This document shows positions 12,506 to 23,700 of a stretch of 64,000 nt of DNA, in pieces (position 1 is the stretch's first letter; the number at the start of each line of letters is the position of its first letter). The stretch comes from Hetaerina americana. Lineage: Eukaryota; Arthropoda; Insecta; Odonata; Calopterygidae. The stretch covers positions 1,019,001 through 1,083,000 of the forward strand of contig JAKTNV010000002.1 in assembly GCA_022747635.1 (NCBI GenBank). Direction: 5' to 3'. The notes beneath the pieces are model-generated. The model was not told the origin of the DNA. It searched no databases and saw nothing but the letters and a program-made list of their open reading frames with translations. The translations under genes and the position numbers were made by a program.

Positions 12506-12596
12506 GTCTCCATTGCTGCCGACGTTTCGATAACCATCGTCCTCGGGGCTCCTGAATGACCGAGTCGGTTATCGAAACGTCGGCAGCTATGGAGAC
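12506..12596. repeat. Penelope/hammerhead-like inverted repeat
   Basis: Two 30 bp arms (12,506-12,535 and 12,567-12,596) are complementary with about one mismatch around a 31 bp loop. The plus strand from 12,551 reads CCTGAATGACCGA, a short GTC loop region, GGTTATCGAAACGTCGGC. That resembles the hammerhead core (CTGATGA, stem II, GAAAC, GTC) found in Penelope-like retroelements, with CTGATGA damaged to CTGAATGA. The minus strand carries a second TATCGAAACGTCGGC. No Penelope RT is nearby. I infer a decayed end of such an element. Confidence 0.4.
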
Positions 12597-15439
12597 ACTA
12601 ACCCGGTAGTGGACTCGAGGTGTTTCACTCATCAGATACGCCGCGAAAGCACGTGTTCTCACATTATTGGATGGACTGCTTGAAAATGAAAACCAATTCC
12701 TGCAGCAAAATGAATTTAAAAAATATTAGTCTAAATCAATTGCTCATATCGTCATTAATATGCGCGGAAACACATTTAATGGTTTCCTGGGTTAAAAACA
12801 CGATGTGCACACAAATTGCCCGCCAAATAAGAACAAAGGAGCAATACTACCTTTATTATTCACTTGAGTTTACACAAATTCGTAGGATTAGTTTAGAAAT
12901 ATATTTTAGAGAAACAAAGATATGTGGACGGCCTTGGGTATGCATTTATAGATGCTACACTATGATTGGGACCGGCAGTCACATCCGCGAGGGAGTAAAA
13001 CACTATGTAGGTCAATGAAAAATTGCAAAACGTGGCTCACCTACCATTTTTATAAATTCAAACAACTCATTAGGATTGGTTTAGAGTCATAAGAAAATTA
13101 ATTTGCTTGTTTAGGAGCACACCACGCCAAGGCAGTACATAGTGAGGGCTTCAATTTTTTTGCATAAATAGGGAACACTCACAAATCAACTCAGGCTAGG
13201 TCCGATTGGAATACACGAATCTGGAAATTTTTGAAATCGAAAAGCGTCTTTTGGAAAAAACCATTTTCCCATGTAGGTGGCAGCACGTTTCACTCGGAAT
13301 TATCAAGGATTTCAATTCTAATATGTACTTCCGAGAGGAGCGACAATTATTAAACTGTCACAACCTCTATCTAACTATTACATAATTTACTAATGTGTAT
13401 TATGATGCATGCCGACAGCTGAGCAGACGATTCGTACAAAATCATCAGCTTCCGCTAAATTCGATAGTCTTGGATTATTTCTTTAAATTTGCATCAATTA
13501 CTTGGTAAACTGCTGCTGCAAAACTGGGCGTCTCGCATTCTTTAAAAGTTAACTTTTAAAGTCCATCAGTTCGTATTTTCGAATCAGTGTTCATTGTGCC
13601 CGGCAGAATCAAATCGTATCAGTCGAAAGCATTTGCAAAATCCCGTGATCACAGACGACAACGTGAAGAAGAAGAATAAATTGCCCGCCTGCATAAATAG
13701 GCCTACAACACGAATTTAAACCATTCACATCTGTACGGATAAATTGGCCCGGCGAAGCCGCGAGTTTCACTCATAAATCTAGTTCCTATCTCGCGTAAGA
13801 GCCAATTATTATTGATCAGGTTGACAAGGTGGGTAGCGTGATGCTGCTTACATTTACTCATACCACCAGTGACCGTGAAGATTCTTGGGGTTGTGCGCGC
13901 TGGCAGGGCGGGGACCTGATCCAAGACATGACTTCGCGTTATATAACCCAAGTCTCGAGTGTAGGAATTTGACAATACAAAAGAGAAATCAAGAGTCTTT
14001 TGCCTCTTAATTATCAGCAGACAGACTAATTCCTTTCAGACCCTGTACTGCTATTCTAAAATCGCAGTTCAAACATTTTTCATTTTACATGGGTTTCTCA
14101 TATAATTGTGAAACGGGTTACGCGCAGAGCCACGAAATTATTTTCACGGAAAGATATTAAGCCAGGTACCTTTGTCCCTAATCCGTGCAATGAAATTATT
14201 TATGCCCCTTGAGGAATAAGTGAAAGAATGAGATTCACAAGCTAACAGCTTCATTAATCTAAGACGCACTTATGCTTCCAATGGACTGACTACCCCTGCT
14301 CATCAAAAACACACGCAAATAATTTCATGCTAATGACCAACTCAAAGAATGAAATGCGCCAACGTTCTATATGAAGGGTTAGTGATATTTCTTCATGGAT
14401 TAAAAAATAGATTGGAGAGTGCAGCGAATCAAACATTATGAAAACATCTACTAAAATGATACATACCTGAAAACAGTGTTTCCCGAGATCGCTTCGCTGC
14501 GCTTTATGTGCAAACTTGATACAATCGTCTTTAGAAGTGCCAGAAATCGCAGTAATTTGAGAAACAGGCAATTGTTTTTTTTTACAACGCGAAAAGCAAT
14601 TACGTGCGGTATCGAAGTGTTGACCCCGTTTAGTGCACTGCTCAATTTCTCTATCGTCAACTGTCTACCCTGTGGTATTTCGTCATTAAGACGATGCTCA
14701 TATAATGAATGATGAAGTAATTTAATGGCCAGTATTCATTAACAAAAGGGAGGTTTTTAAAAACAGCGATTTTTTAATTGTTCTCCCACTACAAAATCGT
14801 ATGTTTCTTGGTCTATCACAGAATCCTTTCAATGCATAGCAAAGGATTTATCGTAGATACGGCCTAAAGGCAGTAAAAACTAGTGGTTCTCATACTGTAA
14901 GCTATTAAGGTGTTGCACAGGAAAGAGGAAATGGATGGGAAATGTCAAATAGGTATTACATGCTTTTACAAAAAATGTTAACATTGAAATTCCCACTGGA
15001 ATTTCATTATTTGATGGCTCAATATTTCATGTAATGAGTTAAACTGTCCATGAAAATTTTTGGAGAATTTTATTTTAAATTTTAATTCGACATTTAAAAA
15101 ATTGCTCGTGGAGATCAATGTATCAGGAGATTGGCTTTTCTTCTTTCCCACAAAAATTAGTCCTAATTACACAAACTTCCCTTTACGGCTTGTGATTTTT
15201 CCCTCGGATTACTATGACGAATGTTATGCTAAGACAATCACATGCAAACGGCAACATTACCAACAAGTTCTAAGTCTCATTGGGACATTTTCAGCAACCC
15301 CTGTAAAATTTTCATGCTGAATCACATTTAATATATTCAATAATCACAAAAGTGCAATTTTAACGCAGATTTTGATTCATAACAAGTTGGTTGAGCAGGC
15401 CAACCCTCTAACCAATTCAGAATGGGCTTTTATTTTACT
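12597..15439. other. No gene recognised
   Basis: Long AT-rich tract with scattered short open frames but no domain or exon support. It includes a perfect 22 bp palindrome at 13,540-13,561 (CTTTAAAAGTT and its complement). At about 13,660-13,980 a moderately GC-rich block ends, on the minus strand, near a GAA/TTC-rich run. That block may be the 3' tail of an unidentified repeat. Confidence 0.3.
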
Positions 15440-15894
15440 GCCATAGCTAAGAAACTAAACTGATCAGTGGAGGAATGCTCAACTGATTTGCATTGTATTT
15501 CCAAAGGAATGGGATTCTTCAGCTGGTACACCTACGGCTCATACCGTGATGCAATTTTTGACAAAAAACGGCATGAAATAGATTGTCCACCCCTTCCCCC
15601 CTACTCGCCGGATTTAGGTCCCCATGACTTCTTTTTGTCCCCCAGACTCAAAAGGGACATGAAAGGAAAGCGTTTTGACACTGTGGAGGAGGAGGTAAAA
15701 CAAAAATTGCTAGAAGCCCTAAAGGACATCCCGATAAATGAATTTCAGAAATGTTTCGAACAATGGAAGCATCGTTTGGGGAAGTGCACTGCGGTCAATG
15801 GGGAATACTTTGAAGGTGAACAAAATATAATGTAAATATATTGAGAACTAAAGACTCTATAATAACATCCCTGTTATTTTTGGGTCCCCCCTCG
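15440..15894 (+). mobile_element. Mariner transposase C-terminal fragment
   Basis: The ORF at 15,467-15,835 encodes the DDE C-terminal end. PPYSPDLGPHDFFL is the mariner YSPDLAP-type block, followed by KRDMKGKRFDTVEEE and QWKHRLGKCTAVNGEYFEG, the typical C-terminus. A frame shift lies between the second-Asp region (read as PTAHTVMQFLTKNG) and this block. The 3' end appears to be GGGTCCCCCCTCG with TA next to it (15,895-15,896). The N-terminal half is missing. Confidence 0.8.
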
Positions 15895-16149
15895 TAATCA
15901 TCTAATTAATGGGGGGTTTGCATCCCCATATTCCTCCATATCCAATGTTCTAAGATAACACGATAGGTTTCCCTATTACATCCCTCCAAAATATGCTTAA
16001 ATGGCTGTTTACTGGTCAACTCTATGGTTTGTCTTCTACCATGAGTCAATTTCGTTCATGTGGCAAATTTGGATCTTGAGGATATTCAATTCCTTTAGCT
16101 CTTCTTGCCCCTATACTGAGTAACGGACCTGCCTTTCCCCCTATTCTCA

Positions 16150-17398
16150 GCCCCTTCCTGGAAACTGCAGATGGTCAGCCTATGCTGATGACGTTGTGAT
16201 CACAATGCCTGCAAATTCCAGGAGAGAAATAGAAAAACTCGCAAAAGAATGTTGCCATATAGTGGAGTCATGGAGTACGAAAGTGAAATTAAAAATTTCT
16301 GTTAATAAGACTAAGTACGTCCTATTCGGGAAAAAATTGTCACGAAACCCAACTATAAAAATCTAAGGTCAAAACATCAAAAGATCCTCCACATTCAGAT
16401 ACCTGGGCATTGAATTCGACGAGAGACTAACATTCCAAGAGCACGCAAATTACGCAGCAGGCAAGGTCAAGAAAATATTTAACTGCTTAAGAAGGCTGTG
16501 CAGAAACCGATTTGGCATCACCACTAATAGCATAAGAACTATATACAATGGAGTCACCATCCCAATATTGGCATATGGCTGTGAGGTGTGGGGAGAGAGA
16601 CTCAATTACAGCAGAATCCGGAGAAAACTGGAGGACGCCCAAAGATCTTGCCTAATTGCAATATCTGGGAGCTACAATACGGTCTGCAATGAAGCTCTAC
16701 AAATAATAAATGGGATACAGCCGATAACGTTCTCAATAGAGGAAAGAAGAATCAAGGTACGAATGAAGCAGATGGAAGAGGCTGCTCTGGGAGATGTAGC
16801 TTTGTCTCCAACTGAGAAATGGAGCAGGAACAGGAATTTTATACGAGCGTATTTCCTGGATATGTGGGAACGGGAATGGGAAACATTAAGAAAGGGTAAA
16901 ACAACCAGACAATTTTGACCTAGCGTGAAGGAAAGAATGAAGATCTACTTTAAAACTTACAACGGTATTACGCAAATTTTAACGGGCCACCGGGAGTTTA
17001 GATCATACCTCAAGAAAATAGGGAAAAAAAAGGAGGGGACGTGTGAATGCATGATGGAGGAAAATACGGCAATACACAGAGTCCTTTATTGCCCAATTTA
17101 TGCCAAGGAAAGACGTGAACTGGAGGCTATACTTGGATATTTGCATAACGTCCAACAAATTGGGCAATACCTACAAGAGGAACCGATTAGGAAAATATTG
17201 GAAAGATTTATCAACAAAAGATAAAGAAAGAACGGGGAGATTAACGGAAAGGAATGGCATGTAACTCATATTTTGTATTTTGTAAAATTAACAAAATTGT
17301 ATTGGGGGTTTAAACATAAGGCACCCCAAAAAAAACTGAAATTGAAACAATAAATTGCCCGATCCTGCTCGAACGGGCCCAATTATTATTATTATTAG
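16150..17398 (+). mobile_element. 5'-truncated non-LTR retrotransposon with (ATT)n tail
   Basis: From about 16,165 the plus strand encodes the end of a reverse transcriptase: SAYADDVVITMP (catalytic YADD), then WSTKVKLKISVNKTKYVLFG and FRYLGIEFDERLTFQEH, thumb region YGVTIPILAYGCEVW-type sequence, and a C-terminal segment with a Cys/His-like CECMMEEN-H-LYCP motif (17,040-17,090). Two stops break the frame. The element ends in GGGCCCAATTATTATTATTATTAG, a short ATT tail typical of I/R1/LOA-type LINEs. The endonuclease and the front of the RT are absent. A second copy of its 3' end lies at 31.1-31.8 kb. Confidence 0.85.
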
Positions 17399-18339
17399 TT
17401 AACTTCCTCTCCCTAATTTGATCTCAAATATGCGCCTCCCATGGTATTAGCCTTTCATCTATTCCCATCATGATACTAGCCCATAGCCTCCCACTGCCTT
17501 TCAAAGTTCTCTCAAACATCAACAACTCTGTTCCATAGAATGCCAAACTCCACCCAAAAGCCTTTCACGCAGACACTGCTTCCATGTACTTTAAGAACTG
17601 TTGCCTCTGTCATTCATGACTTGGCATTGAGGTTTCTGCACCACGTCCATATTTTATGAAGGATGAAGTCACCTGCAAAAGTGAGCACCCTTTTTGTTGG
17701 CCTGCCGGCATGTTGAAATATTACTCATCCCCTTTTCATGATGGAAAAACTACATTCTCTGCTCAGTGCCTCATTCATATGACATTTTTTTAAAGCTTAA
17801 AGCAAATCATTACCTTACTGAAAATCATACGTATTCTTCTAGTTCGAGAATTTTTTCATGCATTGTTCTTGGATTGCTTCAAATCTATTATTAGGGCACT
17901 CGATAAAATACAGTCCAGGAACATAAGAAACCCCATGTATATTTGAAGGATAACTACCATGCATTGAAATTTTCCAATTCATTAAACGTTCCATCAAATG
18001 TAAATTTGGGATAAATTATGTTTCTATCATTTGGGGCCAACGCCTGCATTGCTAATTTGGGAAATTGCATTAATTTGTCAATGCATGCATTGTTGATGCA
18101 TTGTTGAGGCAATGCATAGGTACCAAACTTAAATCGCCCAGTATCGACAGTCACCATAAATTTCTTTGAAAACTTGAAGATAATTTAGACTACAGCTTAT
18201 AATTCATGCAAATTATTTTACCTATTAAAGTTAGCTTTTGCATGGTTCCAAATGACTACATGTTATGTTCAACATACCTTCACCCAACATTAATTCCTTA
18301 TTTCTTTGCAAATTCATTCTAACTTCATAGAGTCTAAAC
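17399..18339. other. No gene or element recognised
   Basis: AT-rich sequence after the LINE tail. The only open frame over 60 codons (17,954-18,157, minus) has no known domain. A run of short direct repeats of the TGCATTG type is seen around 18,060-18,120. Confidence 0.3.
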
Positions 18340-18775
18340 AGATTATTTTTCTGCTTCCTCCAATCCTTTCGCAAACCTTTCTCCCTTCTATCACGGCCTA
18401 CATCATCTCATGCCCTTTCAAATATTTCCTACACAGACTTTTTTGTCTTTTCCAGATTTCCGTTGAAACTTCAACACCCACCACATTGCGAATTGGCTTG
18501 CCCCTCCGTCCAACTTATTCACTCACTTCTTCACAAAACCCAAATCTCAAAAGCCTCTTAGTTACACACGTCCTCTCGCCTCCAACACTGGATTCAGACC
18601 CAAGTTCAGCTCATATTTTCTATGTTAAAGTTAAAAGTCTTTCCTATGAAATAATCTTCTCTTCACATCTTTACTTAGTGTTTTCCCATTACCAATTCTC
18701 TCCTTGTAAATGCTTCTTTTGCTGACACAACTCTCCTTCTAATATCCCCATTACCATGCCCATTTCCCCCTTTCT
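18340..18775 (-). mobile_element. Non-LTR retrotransposon fragment, RT C-terminal region
   Basis: On the minus strand DIRRRVVSAKEAFTRRELVM matches [20 protein letters not shown] of the fragment at 35.1-35.8 kb. Further downstream EIWKRQKSLCRKYLKGHEMM and AVIEGRKVCERIGG match the C-terminal end of the same family. Stops and gaps break it throughout. Confidence 0.65.
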
Positions 18776-20632
18776 TGGGAATGCCATCACTTTCATGCGT
18801 GGCTGCAAAACTTGGTGCGTACAAAATTAATCCAGTGAATGGAAATTCCTTGGATCTGGACAAATACTGCTAACACCAACTTGAGTGATTTTCCGGTAAC
18901 AAGAAGTTGTGGTTTTCCATGAATGCAATTTCTCGTTCGGGTTAGGGGGATAGGAATTGAAGCCCATATTGGATCTTAGAGCATGATGAAGTCACCCCAT
19001 AACCTAGATAAAGTCATCAGGTTAAAAATAATCCTCGTAATCTATTACAGCCTGTTAAATAATGGAGGATCAATTAAATATAAACTTTTGAGAATATTTT
19101 ATAATTTTCATTCAAAGCAATAATTCCAAAATGCCCTCTTTATATTGACCTGGTTTTGTAGTTTTCTAAATTGCATGTTATATATTACAGCTATGTAAGA
19201 CTTCTAAGGATTAACCAATTCCAATAGAAATCATTACACTTCTGTAGCACTATAAAAGGCAGTCTCCATTTGTTCTCACACAATTTTCACAGTAAAAACT
19301 TATAATGAGGTATTTGCTTCTAACAGCTATGCTGACTATTTTCACTGACATTTTGTTTTATAACATCCATTAACAACATCTCCACAGATGTAGATCAATA
19401 CAATGCAAGTTTCTAAACCCACATATGTGTCATCAGTGCAGCATTAATTTCCAATGCATTGCAAGTGCAATAAATACAGAGAATACAGCAACAAACAAAT
19501 TAAATATATAGGCACATGTGGATATTATGCCTGGGCAAGTTTTAATCGAGGTTTACCTTTCATGGGGTAAAAAATAAAACTATCTAAATTGCTCTGTGTA
19601 CAGACAGAAGAGATATTCCTCATCCATATTTTATTACTCATATGGCCATGATTAATATCAAGCAAATTAGAAACCATGATAGAGAACCATTAAAATGAAT
19701 TCATGAATAAATAAAAATGGACAACACAAACTCCTGCACAATTGCCACCATTCTGACTAGAGCAAATACTCCCAGCACCAATACGACGACACTCTCCTAA
19801 ATAATGAATGCCATGCCTGCCTCAATAAGTTAGCATTATATATCAACACTTCCCATCATAAATATCCTAAATCCATTTTAACATTTTTTATCTCATCAGT
19901 GCAGCACCAATATTCAATGCATTGAATGATTCTAGCAGATCTATAATGGAAGGCACTCATATAACACCTAATAAGCTTTGAAATAATGAAAAATGCAGGT
20001 ACGTACGCTACACCTGCAAGTATCATAACAAGGGCATTAAGGTTTGGAGCAACTAATACCATATCCTTAATGGCTGCAATTTAAAAACTTATTTCTTAAA
20101 TATACAACTGCATAAGGGATAAGGAAAACAGGACAAGAATTATGACAATTCCTAATCTGGCTGTACCAATAACTAATGTTTGACCCTTGACAAAATTTGC
20201 AATTGGGAAATTTCCTCAGACTGCCCAATTTGACGGGTGGAGACATTCTGAATCGACTAGGTGGCAGGAACCCACCTTCACTCAGTGGTAACTGCAAAGG
20301 CACAAAAAATTAAAATAATTGCTTGGATAATGAAAATTATTCCTACTTGTTTAATTCAAAGAGGACTCATCCTTTCAGGTAATAAATAATGTTATTCAAC
20401 ATTAAATTTTGCCAAAAGGAGAAGAATATTCACACGTATCCAAGGAGTGAGGATGACAGAGGGAAGGAACAGAAGGCAATGATTTCCACCACACTATAGA
20501 GAGGCATTTATGAAGGTGGCAACCTTGTGTCCGACATGCGAAATCACAAATGAGCACAGATGGCATCAGCTCCGTGAGGGTAGCAACGGCCCTCTTCCTG
20601 CTATCAGACGGAATTCCGCTCAGACAGGTTCC
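18776..20632 (-). other. Downstream region of ZC3H14; probable 3' UTR, limits unknown
   Basis: AT-rich sequence just 3' of the ZC3H14 stop codon. The 3' UTR must begin at 20,632 and run leftward. Possible minus-strand AATAAA signals (TTTATT on the plus strand) occur, for example near 19,629, but none can be chosen from sequence alone. I see no other gene. Confidence 0.35.
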
Positions 20633-20743
20633 TCAGGCTTTGGTCGGGCACACCCACTTCAGCTTCTCCTTGGCTGGGATTGGCTCGCGCTCATGCATAT
20701 AGGGGCAGTCATACTTGTTGCAGCCATTCCCAAATCGGCACGG
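20633..20743 (-). CDS. ZC3H14: ZC3H14 coding exon 13, CCCH finger 5 and stop
   Basis: Finger 5, [16 protein letters not shown] (residues 933-948), then a short tail with [12 protein letters not shown] ending at TGA (20,635-20,633). The LKW motif near the end is conserved (human HALKWIRP). Acceptor TTTCCAG. Confidence 0.95.
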   Translation of the reverse strand, partial: PCRFGNGCNKYDCPYMHEREPIPAKEKLKWVCPTKA

Positions 20744-23700
20744 CTGGAAACAAATTAAAGTAAAACAGGCTTAAACAATGATTCGTATCTAATGCATACA
20801 ATAGCTTATGACAATTGTTTGTGGCCAAGTGACACCTAATTTATAGTTGCATGGGCTTTTAATTAATATCCTTACAGCTGTTCACTATTGCCCACATGAT
20901 AGATTAAACTTCTGTCAATATTCACCACCCAGCTGCTCTAAAAATAGGCCCTCATTATGAAGAGAGAATGTTTCCAATGAAAATGACGGTCGGTACAAGT
21001 GAGACTTTGTCTGCTATTGGCATTAAAAAAATAAAACAAACTGACAATTATTATACACATGAGGATTTCACATGGTAATCATTGCCACAGAACAAGTTAT
21101 GTGTAAATTACATGTGTTACACTTCCTCGTTGCCCCCTTCTACACTTTCGAGCATAAAATGGTTTCATATCATGAAACAAAATTTCTAAATCAGAGTAGT
21201 GCAAGATTCACAAAGAGCTGCAAAGTGTAATTTTAGAGTTCCATCTGTGCACCACAATTATAAAGCACTAACACCAGCAAATCACCAAAAATATACCTTT
21301 AAATAACATGAAGATTGTTGAATACATAAGTGAGGAAAATTAGGTTTTTAATTAATGAACTTAATGTGTGAGAGTTAAGTTAAAATTTATATTCGGGAAA
21401 TGTACACCAGGATAAATTAACTAAAAATTATTAAGTTTATTTTTAACTTCATAATAACTTGAAAAATTCTCCCTGGAAAACAATCACATTCTTTGTACTC
21501 ATGTACTACATCTTCATACCAGAACATCTTGTGCAATGTTTCTTTCAAAATAGCACCAAATATTTTTCCCAAAGACACTCCTAGAATTATTTTTGCCTCT
21601 GAAAGTTAAATTGTCATATACCTGTAAGTATTAGACGGCAATTAAGTGACTTCATGTTTTCAGATTACATAATATAATTATAGTTATTTTAATTGCATGC
21701 CTTAGCATTGATATTTTGATCATACTTTGGGGTTTCAATATTTCAATTTACCACACCCTATTTTACTATTACCATTGATTTATGGCCCAGTAAAAATATT
21801 CTGATAATCCTTAAAGCATTTTAGGTAGCACAAATCTCAGTTCAATGTCTACATGGATGAATCTGAAGTTGTAGAAACAATAATATCCTTATTCACTGAA
21901 TTATTTTATTCCAAAAGGTAAGCATATCACTAGGTTAAGGTAAGCATACCACTAGGTGAAGTTCCACAAATTCTAATCACACAAAAACATAACAACCTAT
22001 CGATCAGATCCCTCTTAACTAGAGGATCCCAGATCACTCTTGTTTTGTCTGATATGTGTGAAATACATTAACAGATTCACAGCCAATAGCATTCCTTTAT
22101 TATTTTCATTCTTTGATTCTTAAATTTTTACTTGAGTACATTGGTTTTAAGCTTAAGGTTCTAAGCTTAAGGAAAACAACAAAAAGGAGGTTCATCTTAC
22201 ATTATTACACACATTTCATCCTTATTATTTGTTTATCTATCCAGGATAATGGAAAAAATAACAACAACAAATGTTTCATCTATTCTGAAGGCATACATTG
22301 CGGATTTTTAATAAGGGAGAGACAGGATTTCAAAAAGTCCTTCGATGGTTGTTGAATGGACAGGTTTGATAAGCATAAAAAATCAAATGCCTACCGCAGC
22401 ATTCCAATTTGAGGAATAGAATGGGTCTTACACAATTGTGTTCACTATTGATCATTACTATAGTTTATTGATTTTTAATTTGAGGAATAGATTGGGTCTT
22501 ACACAACTGTGTTCATTATTTATCATTACTAGAGTTTATTTATTTTTCAAAGTTTATTTTATTTTCAAAAAAGTCACAAGAATTAAAAAAGATATTTCAA
22601 TAAATTTCAAAGAAATAAATCAGCAGAGTAAAATTAACACAAAGAGGGATCCAAAAACATTCATGTATATAAGGCTGAGTACAGAAACAAAGCATTAAGT
22701 TCAGAGGGCCAAACAGAGATCTCATGAAGGGCTCAAGATAGATATTCTCTTGGAACAATGCAGAAAATAGTCAAATGTAAAAGGAAACAAATGAGTATGA
22801 TAGTATACAGACTGCAGGGAACAGAGGAAATAAGAAAATTAGAGGAATATGGACTGAGGGCTGATGTAAAAACTTTTAAGAAAGAAAACTGCAGATGTAA
22901 TAATGGGAAACGAGGATTTCGCATCGAGATGGAACAAATTGTAAAAGGCTGAAATATATACAGCACAATTTCGTGCAAGAATTGTATTAAGAAGATTTAG
23001 GAAATATTCTGGAAATTCTGGAAGAACGGTAAACAGTTTATGCAAACTTATTCAAACATTGTGGCATTGTAAAAGGAAAAAGATGGGCCATGCTAGAAAA
23101 ATACAAAGAGAAAACTTGCATTTTTAAATGTGTTGGCGCTTATATTGATGATAACCAGGACAAACAAGCATTGATGAAGTTCTGGACAGAGTGAGACAAG
23201 TACCCTTTGATAGAAGCTAGAGAAAGCAGAATAAACAGGTAAATAGGGCATTTCAGTTAAGTTGAAGAATTTCATATAAGCCTACAAGATAATTGTAGCA
23301 TTGTACAGGGTTGTTGAAAGCCAAGCCATCCTCAGAAAAGAGGGGGAATCAGAATGCTTGATAGCTCCTATGCTTATGTGCACGATACCCTGTAATGCAC
23401 CGAGATTGCATGTACGAGGGTCATCCGGAAAGTAGTACCCGTTCGTGCCGCATGAAGTGCTGACGACGCGAGTAGCTGCTGGACGAGGTCAGATAGCTTC
23501 AGTGGCTTGTCTGCCTTCTCTGAGCCAAGTTGCGTGACGCTAGCATTGCCTGTGTTGTTTCTGTGATTGTTTACAATGTTTAAAAAAATTGAGAACGCCG
23601 CCAGTTGTGAAGTGAGGGCAGTGATTAAATTCCTCAATGCAAGAAACGTTCGCCCATGTGATATTCATCGCCAATTAAAGGAGGTGTATGGAGACAATGT

